NCBI GenBank assembly: GCA_014529385.2
Contig: CM043944.1
Span: 62,276,248-62,340,247, forward strand
Reading direction: 5' to 3'
DNA from: Adiantum capillus-veneris
Lineage: Eukaryota > Streptophyta > Polypodiopsida > Polypodiales > Pteridaceae
Length of the DNA stretch: 64,000 nucleotides
Shown: piece by piece, positions 10,938 to 21,616 of the stretch
How positions within the stretch are numbered: the stretch's first letter is position 1
Layout: each line of letters opens with the position of its first letter
The notes under the pieces: model-generated
Seen by the model: only the letters and a program-made list of their open reading frames with translations
Told to the model about the DNA's origin: nothing
The model's database searches: none
Program-made: the position numbers and the translations under genes

Positions 10938-11229
10938 ACAAACAATGAGATCGAATCTTGTCTTTCTGATCTAAATCAATCAACTGTGGCAATTCACAAC
11001 GGAAATGCCCATGCTTGGTGCTCATACTGTCTGGTGCTCGTTCTACGAAGGTTTCATGCCAAGGAAGAGACATGGAATATGACTTCCTTAAATGCAAACA
11101 ATTCATCTTTTCATGAGAAATCCGCATACATCCGTGCTCATCCATGAGTGAAACGTGCTCAACGTACAATGTCCTGCCTAGGAAAAGGGACCGCTTAAAG
11201 ACGCCGACTAAAATACAAGAAACGATCAC
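10930..11229 (-). pseudogene. Eroded integrase N-terminal region of C1
   Basis: The stretch aligns by eye with 24600-24910 of C2 and with the integrase zinc-binding part of relic E (34320-34560): same order of a LYF..RL-like motif, an HVSLMDEHGC segment in the position of the GH..G motif, and FAFKEV-like sequence in the neighbouring frame. The metal-binding pattern is not intact and frames change repeatedly. The assignment rests on position and weak similarity. Confidence 0.35.
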
Positions 11230-11758
11230 GAATGAAGCACTCGTACAATGCGTGCTGACTAATCATTCGAACACATAATACTTCCTGTGGGGGTTCATTG
11301 GACCTAGGCTCGAAAGCCAAGATCGGTTCTTCGTGATCGATTGAATCTGCCTGTGGGGCCAAGATCGATTCTTCGTGATTGATCGAATCTGCAACGAGGT
11401 TAGCTTCGCTAGAAAAAGCATCAACTAAACCATCATCCTTGTGAACAATCACGTCTTGATCATACAAATCATCATGCTCGTGAAAAATCACATTGTGATC
11501 ATCATGCAAATCATCATGCTTGTCATTGTCATTCAAATCATCATGCTTATCATCATGCAAATCCTGTGTGTCATGCTTTGGAGAAGACGAGACTGAGAGA
11601 GTCTCCTTCTCTTGAATCCTTTCAATCTTCGCCTGCACATTAGAAATGAGAGGGTGAAGAATGAACAACTTGCTCTCCACGAATGACAATGGGAGAGTCA
11701 CTTTTGGCATTGAAAGTGAACGTATTTTCCGCCCAATCAATGAGAGGGTTATGCTCAC
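11195..11758 (-). CDS. His/Asp-rich repeat frame of family C (187 codons)
   Basis: This open frame includes a low-complexity block (KHDDLNDNDKHDDLHDD and similar, about 11430-11580) built on a 9-15 bp DNA repeat rich in CATGATGA. A shorter, rearranged version occurs in C2 at 24280-24430, followed in both by a conserved VDAFSSEANLVADSINHEE-like segment. The frame follows the protease remnant, where reverse transcriptase would be expected in an autonomous element. Function unknown; histidine/aspartate repeats could bind metal, but that is only a guess. Confidence 0.45.
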   Translation of the reverse strand: MSITLSLIGRKIRSLSMPKVTLPLSFVESKLFILHPLISNVQAKIERIQEKETLSVSSSPKHDTQDLHDDKHDDLNDNDKHDDLHDDHNVIFHEHDDLYDQDVIVHKDDGLVDAFSSEANLVADSINHEESILAPQADSIDHEEPILAFEPRSNEPPQEVLCVRMISQHALYECFIRDRFLYFSRRL

Positions 11759-11759
11759 G

Positions 11760-11931
11760 AAACCATCAAATGCCCAAAATCATATCACATCCTGAGAGAG
11801 GAGAGACTAAAAATTTTCTACGGAAAGCAGCTTGTTGAACTATAAACAACACATCAAGGCACTCTTTCGTGATGAGAGAGTCCATACCGGGAGCGAAGCC
11901 AGAGACCTCGAGAGTAGATTTCTGACTAACC
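11760..11931 (-). pseudogene. C-terminal half of C1 protease
   Basis: Continuing the protease frame beyond the A1 insertion, the - strand reads an acidic protease tail with SPLSGCDMIL, equivalent to the same motif in relic E near 33790. The flanks CTAACC at 11926-11931 and 14821-14826 are a perfect 6-bp direct repeat made by the A1 insertion. Confidence 0.55.
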
Positions 11932-12587
11932 TGTCACAAGACGGGTACCACGTGCCAAGAGAAAAGAACAAACTGAATAGACTTTTAGCACTTCAATAAC
12001 AACTGAACTGAAAGAGAGAGAGACGACACGAGACATGGAGCAGTGGAATTCCACCCCAGAGAGTATTGGCCCCAAACCTTGGTGCCCCTTTCGGTATTTC
12101 TTTATATTGCATCAACACAGTACAAGCCGGTACTCTAGACTCTGCACCTTCGCCAAGAAGCATGCCAGAGAATGAGCCCTAACCTCATATTTAAAGGCCC
12201 TTGGCCTGAAAAGCAGCTACAGTAAAAAGCCTTTAAAACTCAAAAGCTTTCGGTCCAAAAAGCAAAGCCAAAAGCTGTCAGCATAAATCACGGAAATCCG
12301 TACAACCTGCCACGTCATCAGCGAGCGCAAAACGCGGAAATCCGTACAGCCTGCCACGTCATCATGCCAGTGCAATTTTTGAAAATCTGCCACGTCATCA
12401 GTTTTTGCGTGTTTGTGGGTCCTGCTTTATTTTAATCTTTTATGTCACTTGGGGCCCCATCGGACGGGGTCCCCATAAGTTGGGAGGACTTCTTCTGTTA
12501 CTTGTTCTTCTTAGGGTTTATGCACCTCGGCCGCATCTGTAAGTTGGCTCCATTCTTTAGGCTTTGACATGTCAGCAATTTATTACA
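11932..12587 (-). repeat. 3' LTR of element A1
   Basis: 656 bp bounded by TGTCACAAG and TTTATTACA on the + strand. U3 holds three GCCACGTCA sites (12309, 12353, 12389), each followed or preceded by CGGAAATCCGTACAG-like sequence. The R motif lies at 12067-12104. Confidence 0.88.
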
Positions 12588-12599
12588 TCTCCCCTTCTT
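12588..12599 (-). other. Polypurine tract of element A1
   Basis: The - strand reads AAGAAGGGGAGA directly before the 3' LTR. Confidence 0.85.
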
Positions 12600-12895
12600 G
12601 AAAGAGAGTAATTGTTCGCGATTACAACATATCTGCAAAACAACTCAAGTTAGCTCAAAAATTTCCGAGGGTCATTCCGAGGGACAATGAGTTTGCTCTT
12701 TTTATTAAGGAGTTAGCTTCTCCTTTCGGCTGTTTTGATATTCCGGCGTAGTAAAATTAGCCATCACACCTAGACCGTACTGATCTTCCACGGCTGTCTT
12801 GATGCACTGAATATTCAGTAGCTGGCGCATCACAATGCAACACAAATGCTCACATATGCATGTTAGAAGACATAGAAACATAAAGCCGCCGATGA

Positions 12896-13300
12896 ACACT
12901 CCCCTCGCAAATAACCATCCAGGTTCGGGCCATGAGTTGTTCAACGACTCCCTCATCACTCCTTCCGCAAATAACCTAAAAAGGTCCGGGCCATGAGATA
13001 TAGAGGCCTTTTACAACCAAACGCCCCCCAGACCGGAGCCTGCGTGGTTTGGAGGTGCTGAGAGTAACCACTACTGAGACTTTTTAATACTCCCCCCGCA
13101 TAACCATCCAGGTCCGGGCCATGAGTAACAACAAGAATACTCCCCCCGTAAATAACCACAAGGGTCCGAGCCATGAGTAACAACAACAATACTCCCCCCG
13201 TAAATAACCAAAGGGTCCGGACCATGAGTAAAAACAACACTCTTCAATCATTCAATACTCCCCCCGCAAATAACCACAAGGGTTCCGGCCATGAGTATGA
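12896..13300 (-). repeat. Minisatellite in the A1 internal region
   Basis: Six imperfect units of about 50-60 bp, each with ACTCCCCCCG, AAATAACCA and GGTCCGGGCCATGAGT on the + strand. On the - strand every unit has a GGGGGGAGT purine run that resembles a polypurine tract. The same array occurs in A2 at about 6455-6960. Confidence 0.8.
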
Positions 13301-14158
13301 ACAAGCATTCTCAAACATCATTTCTCACTACTCCACCCGGGAGTAAAATCACCAATCATTGAAACCAATATTAAAACCAGAGTCAAACATTTCAAATCGG
13401 CACCAAAACAGGTTCAAAACAGATAGCATCCATTTCAAACAAATTCCAAATAGGATCACCAAACAAGATCAAACAGAACTCTAACTTAAAAAGCAATCTC
13501 GACATCAGTCGAGCTCGAAAAGTCGACTGACTTTCCATCTTGAAACCTGCACCAAAAATTAGGGTTAGGTTCCTTCCATGAGGTCGTAGCTGCGCACAGC
13601 ATGGTCCATCAGCTCTTGGGCAAACAGTGTTTCTTTGGTGGCGATGGTGGTCCCAAGAGATAGCAGTCACACCGAACCTCCAAGGTCATCTGCTCGTGAA
13701 GAGACATCTACTGAGAGATGTCAAGAAATTTCAAGTTATAATCTGCTAGGGTTTCCATGGCAAGCATTTCAGGATACCCCACTCTAACAGAAGTTGCACT
13801 CCGAAGGAAGATGTCAGAAACCATATAACTTCGGACAAATTTTTTTCTTGAAAGCTTGCCAAGTACTTAGAGTGTGTGGCTTGGTAGCTATAGACATCAA
13901 CATCTGCATGGCATTGCTTTTGAGAAAAACAGTGACTCGAAACAAATATCGGATCCTTCTTTGCAAGTGATCTTAATGGCTTATGCCCTGTAAGACATGA
14001 GCGGTGAAGACGGGAGTGTGTCCGACGTGCGATGAAGTAAGGGTGGGAGTGGCTAATAAGTCCGGGTTCGAGGGCGAAGATACCTCCAAACAAAATTCCA
14101 ATAGCTCTGTCTGCTCTTTTGTAGGACCGGTATGCTTTCAGAAAAGCACACGCCTGAT

Positions 14159-14170
14159 GCTTTGATACCA
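14159..14170 (-). other. Primer binding site of element A1
   Basis: The - strand reads TGGTATCAAAGC directly after the 5' LTR, 11 of 12 matches to the initiator tRNA-Met complement. Confidence 0.75.
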
Positions 14171-14171
14171 C

Positions 14172-14820
14172 TGTCACAAGACGGGCACCACATGCCAATA
14201 GAAAAGAACAGACTGAACAGACTTTTAGCACTTCAATAACAACTGAATTGAAAGAGAGAGGAACGACACGAGACACGGAGCGGCGGAATTCCATCCCAAA
14301 GAGTATTGGCCCTAAACCTTGGCTCCCCTTTCGGTATTTCTTTATATTGTAGAACAAGCCGGTACTCCAGATTCTGCACCTTCGCCAAGAAGCATGTCAG
14401 AGAATGAGCCCTAAGCTCATATTTAAAGGCCCTTGGCTTGAAAAGCAGTTACAGTAAAAAGCCTTTAAAACTCAAAAGCTTCTGGTCCAAAAAGCAAAGC
14501 CAAAAGCTGCCAGCGTAAATCACGGAAATCCGTACAGCCTGCCACGTCATCAGCGAGCGCAAAACGCGGAAATCTGTACAGCTTGCCACGTCATCATGCA
14601 AGTGCAATTTTTGGAAATCCGCCACGTCATCAGTTTTTGCGTGTTTGTGGGTCTTGCTTTATTTTAATCCTTTATGTCACTTGGGGCCCCATCGGACGGG
14701 GTCCCCATAAGTTAGGAGGACTTCTTCTGTTACTTGTTCTTCTTAGGGTTTAGGCTCCTCGGCCGGCATTTGTAAGTTGGCTCCATTATTTAGGCTTTGA
14801 CACGTTAGCAATTTGTTACA
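14172..14820 (-). repeat. 5' LTR of element A1
   Basis: 649 bp from TGTCACAAGACGG to AATTTGTTACA on the + strand. GCCACGTCA sites lie at 14541, 14585 and 14621 and the R motif at 14307-14344, mirroring the 3' LTR. Confidence 0.88.
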
Positions 14821-16258
14821 CTAACCTCTAGGCGGGCTCTCTCAACAAGAGAGGGAATAATCACATCATGCATACTGCCTGGGTCAAACAATATGACAAA
14901 ACGTTGCCCCGTCATATGACCATAACATTTAATGAGAGACTCATCAATGGGAGGGTCATGAGAAACTTGAGGCACACTAGTGTTGTCATTTATTGCATTG
15001 ACAGAGGAAGTGGGTTCTGTGGATTCTTTAGATTCATTGGAGTCAAGCTTAGGACATTTTCTTTTCATGTTACCCTTAATGTGACAATGGAAACGACGAC
15101 CTTCCTTAGAATAAGTGCTTTGTTCTTCCGACGTGATGTATCCTCCTAGAATTCCTTGTGCTACCTTTTCATCTGGAGTGAGCTTAGGTTTAGCAATTGT
15201 GTTAGCTTTACCCTTAGGTTCATTTTGAGAGTTCTTTTCTGAGAGACTATTGGAAGATTGGTTAGAAGAGTTACCGTTCTTACCGTTCTGAGGGTTCTGC
15301 GAAGTCTGAGAGGTACTTGTGGAAGTCTTGTTTTCCTTAGGCTTTCCCTTGTTGTGCTTCATCTCTTGCGCGAGAGCAATTGCTACCGCCTTGTTGAGAT
15401 CGATTGGATTGAGCACCTGGACATCATACTTGAAATACTCATCCAATCCATAAAGGAATGCCTCCTTGCACTCCGCATCCGATTTGCGTAATTGCGTGCC
15501 GAGCTGCAAAACACGATTAGAGAAAGACATAACTGGCATACCATTTTGCTTGAGACCGCGCCAATCGTTCTTCAATCATGCTAGGTACTGTGGGGGCATA
15601 AACCGCGCCTTGAGGTTGTCTTGGAAATCGGCCCAATTGAAGGAAAGGGGCGTGAATTTGTCGGCTTCCTCTCGGTGCGCGGCTAACTGTGCCTCTTGCC
15701 ATGCGTGGTACTAATTGATGGCATCACCGGCAAGGTACATCTGCCGTCAAAACCTTGCTATTTCCTGTCTTCTTAGTTGTCGCAAAATAAGCATTAAATT
15801 GATGCAACCAAGAATGAATAACCGTAGAATCTATCTTACCATCATACTTACTGAATTGGATCTTCTCTGTGACTGGGTAGTTGGAGTCCGAATCTCGGCT
15901 TGCACCACTTGATGAACTACCAACATCTTTGGTTGGCTCGGACTTCGAGGCGAGAAAATGTCGGACCAACTCTTGCATGCGTTGTTCACTCTGTGCCGCA
16001 CGCTCTGCCTGTCTTTCTTCGGCCGCCAAGCGCGCTTGATCACGCTCACGCTCCAAGGCAATGCGATTCGCTTCTTGTTGTTGTGCCATCATGTCCATCA
16101 TTGTCTTGACCAAAGCCTCCATAGGATTTGGTGCAATCCCCGGCGTAGATGGCGAAGAGGAGGGTCAGGAAAACCTCCATGGTGAGGAAATTCTTCTTCA
16201 CTACTTTCATGCCCATCACCTCCATGCGAAGTATCCATTCCGCTTCGGGTGATGACCA
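14821..16258 (-). pseudogene. gag and N-terminal protease of element C1
   Basis: The - strand starts with MVITRSGMDTS at 16258, a typical gypsy gag start shared with C2 (23920). After a frame change a helical, charged segment (15724-16122; ERERDQARLAAEERQ) and a gag domain follow. The frame 15575-14805 carries SFSNRVLQLGTQLRK, a Ser/Asn-rich linker, a degenerate zinc knuckle (FHCHIKGNMKRKCPK) with C-x-C spacing disturbed, and a retropepsin start (FVILFDPGSMHDVI). The protease stops where A1 is inserted. At least two frame breaks make it a pseudogene. Confidence 0.75.
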
Positions 16259-16698
16259 TACACTGTGATCTTTGGTTCTTAAGGTCACGAGGAACTTGGG
16301 TTCTTGTGGGTCTTGGGTTCTTGGGTTCTTGAGGTTCTTGAGGGTCTTGAGGTTCTTTCGCTTGCAATCTGTGTTAGAGAAGGATCTTCTCTTCACCCGA
16401 GTTCTGCTCTTTCCTGCGGGTGCACCCCTTGGCGGCCTTGCGCTCACACCAAGGTTGCTTTTTCCCACCTCACGTCGATTGGCCGACCGCTAAGTGCACG
16501 GTCCGCTCTCAATGAGTGAAAAGAGGCACAAGGGGAGGCTGGACAAGCCTTTCTTTCTTGGGATTCTTGTCACTCTTCAAAAACAGGATTAGGAATCGAC
16601 AAGCTCAAGAGGACTTGGGTTAGTGCGACCGCAACAAGCAAAAAAACATTCTGTGGTTCTTGTGGGTCTTTCCTTGAGTGATACAGAACACTGCCAAA

Positions 16699-16710
16699 GC
16701 TCTGATACCA
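16699..16710 (-). other. Primer binding site of element C1
   Basis: The - strand reads TGGTATCAGAGC just inside the 5' LTR. Confidence 0.85.
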
Positions 16711-16711
16711 A

Positions 16712-17943
16712 TATAAGGTGCAGCGGAAGTGAATGTTGAAATTCGCTCAAGTTGAGTGCTCCGAACTGTGCTCAAAGTTCCTTTTACTTACGGAAGGGAG
16801 AGCCTTCCGTTCCTTTAGTGAGAGAGTGCAATGGACACAAACAAAGTGATGAACACTGCGAATGAAGGTACTGAGACTGAGAGATAGAGAGAGAAGAATA
16901 CGACACCAGAGATGTTGTAAAACCCTCCTTCGAAGGCCCCTCTCTTGATGGCGAGAGGTCCATGCTATTGATTGCACAAATCTATACAATGCTTGGACTT
17001 GCCGACGATGTCGACGACGACGACGACGACGATGAGACGGGCTGAATCTGAGAATTCTAAGGGGCTGAAATCTGCAATGAGTCTTAAGTACTGCTATGCC
17101 GAGGTCGACGGTGCGGATGACGATGACGAAGCTAAGGCTGAAAACTGAATGCTGTGGATTGGTTCTTGTTGCCTCGAGTGGGGGCTGATCTGTGTGCTTA
17201 GTGCTTTGCTGAAGAGCCTTGCTGAAAAATGCTGCTTAGGGCTGAGAAGAACGTTGGTTCTATTGCTGCAAAAGGCTGGTTATACTGCTGTAAAAAACGC
17301 TGGTTTCACTGCTGTAAAAAACGCTGGTTCCACTGCTGTAAAAACGCTGATCTGCTGGCTAACTTGCGATGGGAATGCTGCTGGGAAAACGCTGTCCAAG
17401 GGGGCTGAAAGCGCTGTCCAAAGGGGCTGAAAATGCTGTGTAATCAATGCTGAAAATTGCCAGTGAATCGAGTCTGAAAACGCTGATGGAGTAGGCTGAA
17501 ATCGCTGGCTTTGCTCATGAAAGAAAACGCCAGGTGGTTGGGGTTGGTCTTGCTTGAGAAGTTGCTTGTTGAGCAATGCTCCTGTTGCCTCTTCTGCCAA
17601 AAAGTGCTAGCTCTGGTTTGCTTATATACAAACTTAGTAAATTTGCCCTACCTAGTTCCCAACAAAAGTCACTTAAAAATAATAAGTGAAAAATGTCAAA
17701 AATAGGGAAAATAGGTTTTGTGCTCTGTAAAATGATCGTGATGGAATCTGATGGGAATGTTGATAGTCATGCTATGTGCAACCGGAGGATATGCATCTAT
17801 TCTAAGTGTCTGGACATGCACGGTCTGCGAACAGACTCAGAAAAGTGCCAGATCACTTCCTATCCTCGACTGACTTGACTGAACTGAACCCTCGTCATGC
17901 TGTAGCTTGTCCAGGGACACATAGGGTTGGATATCACGTGACA
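16712..17943 (-). repeat. 5' LTR of element C1
   Basis: About 1.23 kb, near-identical in order to 9332-10533, starting TGTCACGTGATATCC on the - strand. It includes short arrays of CTGTAAAAAACGCTG at 17280-17350. Confidence 0.85.
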
Positions 17944-19503
17944 ATAGGCAGTGGCAGAAGACCACAAAACCACCCCCCAAATCCGCTCTCAAGAAACCTC
18001 CTATCCCCAGGAAGTATACAGAGAAAGAATTAGCAGAGGTGGTTGATGCAAGAATTGCTCAGCTTTTTGACGTGCAGAACAAAACTGAAAAGCACGGCAA
18101 AAAGCAGAAGAAAGGTACCGACTTCCCGAGTTATTTGGATCGTCAGTCTACTTTTGAAAGGCAAGAAAGCAGAAGAAGCATGTTCGATTTGAAGGAGTAC
18201 CGTGTTCTTCTTCTTCTTCTTCTTTTGACAGTTCTTCTAGCTCATCTGACTCGAGCAAAGAAGACGAAAAAGGCAAAAAGCGAAGCAAAAAGCAACGCTT
18301 CGGAAGGGCAAGAAAAAGGCAAAGCAGCCTAAATCTCACCCCGTGATTGATAGTTCTACAGAGGACTCGTCTACAGACAGTTCAGACTCTGATGACAGCA
18401 ACTTTTATGCAAAGAAGAAGAATTTTTATAAAGCCAACCAGTATGACTTTCTGGAAGACAAAAGCAAGAAAGTCCGAGAGTTTAAGGAAGGTGGGCAGTT
18501 AATTAAATTTGACACATTTTCTGGGTATAGAGATGCTTTGAAGGCTTTGTCTTTTGTACAATAGTTTGACATTGCTTTTGCGGAAGGGCGTTACTTAGAG
18601 CACTCTAAGATTTGGAGAGCTGCCTCTTACTTTAAGGGGAATGCTCGAACTTGGTGGTCCCCGCTTCTATTAAGCAAGACTGCGCTAGTTAAATGGTTGA
18701 AATTCAAAAGGCTTTTTATTTCTTCTTGGTTGACTCGAGAGTATGAACGTGATATATGAACTGCTCGGAACCATCTTCGGATGACCAAGAAAGATACAGT
18801 GGACGCTTATTGCGAGAGATTCTGGAGCTCTTTTCTACCCGCCTCTTCATTTAAGAAGATCTCGTTCAAGGAGCAGATTGAGCGGTTTACCTTGGGTCTA
18901 CCTACAGAGATCCGAGATCACTGCTTGGAACAGAAGTCAGCTTCTATTCAGGAGTTGATGAGTCATGCGAAACGGGGTTTTTCCATTCACTTTGGCAGTT
19001 TGACCTACCCCACCGATGAGATCATGACGCAAAGAGCCGAATAGTGGCCGACAAATGAAAGAAGAAAGAGGAAGAGCAACAAAGAAAGATGCAAGACCCA
19101 AGCTTACTCCTTAGGAGCGAGCTCGCTTTATCAGGGAGGGGAAGTGCTTTGGATGCGGGGAAACTGGACATATCTCCCCGAAGTGCCCTAAAAAAGGCAC
19201 AGAAAGAACAAAACGACAAGGACGATGCAAGGCCTGAGAGTTCGAGAGCAGCTGAGGACCGTGGAAGAAAAGGCAAGATGAAAACAGGACTGGTTCCAGA
19301 TTGCGTGGGTACCGATCCCAACACGATGGACGAAAGTACAGAACGTTGCCGAGCTTGGGGCAAAGTGAAATACCAAGAAGCCCTTATCTTCTTTGATGGA
19401 GGAGCCAAGGCCAACTTCATTTCACCGGAATTGGCGGCGCGGCTCGAGATAACTCCCGATCGGATGGGACCACTTGCGGAGGCAGTTTATAGCGGCACCC
19501 GGT
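17944..19503 (+). pseudogene. Family B gag (continued), zinc knuckle and protease
   Basis: After the C1 insertion the B gag frame resumes (KSALKKPPIPRKYTEKELAE). The gag domain is recognisable in pieces: IKFDTFSGYRDALKALSFVQ, then FDIAFAEGRYLEHSKIW and KGNARTWW, with stops at about 18560 and 18760. A CCHC knuckle, CFGCGETGHISPKC, lies at about 19141-19182. The protease frame to 19503 has LIFFDGGAKANFIS, so the usual D-S/T-G is D-G-G. Acidic serine-rich repeats occur at 18343-18400. Multiple frameshifts make it non-functional. Confidence 0.8.
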
Positions 19504-19529
19504 AGGGACGTAGCCATTACACTTGTCAT

Positions 19530-20518
19530 TGGCAAACTTCGATTGCATTGTTAGGCACTTTCTTTGACGATATCATTGTTTTCTCCGAGAATGAGGTAGA
19601 ACATAGAGATCACTTGCTTCAGGTCTTTCAGGCATTACGAGATCACAAGTTAGTGATTAATGCGAAGAAAAGTGAATTTTTCCTACCAGAGATACACTTT
19701 TTGGGACACATTGTGTTAGCAGCAGGAGTGTAAATGGATCCGGCCAAGATAGAGACTATCCGTGATTGGCCCTATTTGAAGAACGTCCATGAAGTTAGAA
19801 TCTTCTTGGGACTGTGTTCGTACTACAGGCGGTTCATTCAAAAGTTTGCAGAGGTTGCTTCCCCTTTGCATATCTTGACACAGAAAGGAGTCCCTTTCTC
19901 GTGGGGACCCACAGAGGTGACTGCCTTTCAGACTTTGAAAGAGAAATTGACTACGGGACCAGTTTTGACTTTGCCGGACTTGCAGAAGCCATTTGAAGTA
20001 TATCATGATGCTTATGGTCGTAGTCTGGGTGCGGTCTTAATGCAAGAAGGCCATGTCATCGCCTACGAGAGCCGATTGTTCTCAAGGCTGGAATTGACAG
20101 CACAGATTTATGAGAAAGAGCTTTTGGCGGTTATCCATGCTCTTAGTCAGTGGCGGCATTATCTACTCGGAGCGGATTTTACTGTCTTTACAGACCATCT
20201 GAGTTTACGTTGCTTCTTGTCACAGAAGCAGCTATCGGAAAAGCGGATGCGGTGGGCGAGCATCTTGTCACAATTTCACTTCCAGATTGTCCATGTTCAG
20301 GGACAGAAGAATTTGGTGGCAGATGCTTTGTCTCGGAACCTGCTGGTTCTGGCTATTTCCACGATTCACCATAGGAGCTTCGAGGATATGGTCGATCAGT
20401 ATGCCGCAGATCCGGATTTTGCAGATGTTTTCACATGGATACGGGATGGGGAGACAATAGCGGGATATTCCATTCGGGATGGCTACTTGATGAGAAAAAC
20501 CATGTTGTGCGCTACATA
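19530..20518 (+). pseudogene. Family B reverse transcriptase (C-terminal part) and RNase H
   Basis: Right after the protease the frame enters reverse transcriptase at its catalytic loop, FFDDIIVFS (about 19560), so the fingers and half of the palm are deleted. The thumb and connection follow (FLGLCSYYRRFI). RNase H is complete: YHDAYGRSLGAVL, YEKELLAVIHALSQW, FTDHLSLR and NLVADALSR carry the D-E-D-D residues. A stop at about 19731 precedes the long frame 19734-20519. This is the chromovirus type of Ty3/gypsy pol. Confidence 0.85.
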
Positions 20519-20519
20519 G

Positions 20520-21616
20520 CCGTTGAGGGAAAAGGTTATGACCGAATGCCATTGTCCACCTTTTACGGGTCATCGCGGCATTGCTACCACCATGAAAGGG
20601 GTAGAGAGATATTTCTTTTGGCCGAGACTCAAGAAGGATGTGGACGAGTTTGTGCGTAGGTGCTTGGTATGCCAGAAGGTCAAGTTTGACAGGCATAAAG
20701 CACAAGGATTGTTACAGCCTTTGCCCATACCCACCCGTCCCTGGACCCTAGATTTACGAGTTTGTTTTGGAAGGCAATTTGAGAGAACATCGGCACACGG
20801 TAGCAGTTCTCGTCATCTTTCCACCCGCAGACTGACGGGCAATCTGAGATTGCCAATTCAGTGGTTTTAGATTTATTGAAGTCTTACATCTCGGATCAGA
20901 AGACTCAATGGGAAAAGTATCTACCTTTGGTGGAATTTGCCTACAATAACACAATACACTCTTCGACGGGGAAGGCGCCATTTGAGATTATTGAAGGTGT
21001 TGCGAAGGTTCCACCCTTCCTGAGCACGAAAGAAAAGATTTTTGAAGCTGATGAGTATACGTGCGACTTAGACACGGCTTTTGCCAAGGTCCGCGAGGCT
21101 TTGCAAAAATCTCAAGAGCGACTGAAAAAGGCAGCGGATCGCCATCGTCGCGATTTGAAATTGAAGGAGGATGATTGGGTGCTCTTACGTTTTGAGAAGG
21201 CACGCCTAAAAAAGAAGAAGGGAAAGGAGAGGCTTTTTCCAAAGCTTTATATGAGATACTACGGACCTTTCCAGATCTCTGAAAAGATCAATGATATCTC
21301 CTTCCGACTGAAACTGCCCGACACTTGGAGGATTCACAATGCATTTCATGTGAGTCTCTTGAAACCTTTTAAAGGTGATGTGCCCGAAGATGGGGAGCCT
21401 GATGAGCAACCCAAAGTGGAGGAAAACGAGGAGATTCTTGTTCCTGAACAGATTTTGGCACATAAGGACACAAAGAATAAGGGTAAAGTAAGAAGGCGGT
21501 TTTTGGCTAAATTCAAGAACTATCCTGCATTGGATGCAAAGTGGATGGAGGAGGAGGACCTAGCATATACTCCTCAGATTGTGAACCTTTACCTTGAAGC
21601 TTTTGGTTTAGCCTAG
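20520..21616 (+). pseudogene. Family B integrase fragments and chromodomain
   Basis: 20523-20760 gives the zinc-binding N-terminus (GHRGIATTMK, then CLVCQK). The catalytic core is almost wholly deleted between about 20745 and 20790. The frame resumes at FHPQTDGQSEIAN and continues as 20861-21616 with EFAYNNTIHSSTGKAPFEI, the GPY/F module (YYGPFQISEKI) and HNAFHVSLLKPF. It ends in a chromodomain (VPEQILAHKDT, FLAKFKNYP, AKWMEEEDL). The chromodomain puts B in the chromovirus group; in that group it guides integration to marked chromatin. Confidence 0.88.

Larger units (their letters stand above)
11932..14820 (-). mobile_element. Complete non-autonomous LTR element A1
   Basis: 2,889 bp on the - strand: 5' LTR 14820-14172, primer site 14170-14159, a 1.57-kb internal region without gag or pol domains, a purine tract at 12599-12588, and 3' LTR 12587-11932. 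Both LTRs are about 650 bp and highly similar. It is flanked by a perfect CTAACC duplication and sits in the protease of C1. Structurally it fits a LARD/TRIM-like parasite of autonomous elements. The longest internal frame (13746-14357, 203 codons) starts in the LTR and has no recognisable domain. Confidence 0.88.
9332..17943 (-). mobile_element. Non-autonomous Ty3/gypsy-derived element C1, itself interrupted by element A1
   Basis: Read on the - strand: 5' LTR 17943-16712, primer site 16710-16699, gag and protease 16258-14821, the nested A1 element (14820-11932), the rest of the protease, a His/Asp-rich repeat, an eroded integrase-like part, a conserved 3' frame, a purine-rich site and 3' LTR 10533-9332. 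Without A1 it is about 5.7 kb. No reverse transcriptase or RNase H is present. It lies inside gag of element B. The related copy C2 at 22307 lacks the same pol core, which suggests the family spread by using proteins of other elements. Confidence 0.8.

Noticed and set aside
13746-14357. 203-codon frame in element A1
   Set aside because: It starts in the LTR, crosses the primer binding site and has no gag-like or other domain. Probably chance in a non-coding element.
14805-15575. 256-codon - strand frame considered as an expressed host gene
   Set aside because: It has gag, knuckle and protease motifs, lies in element C1 and is cut by the A1 insertion.
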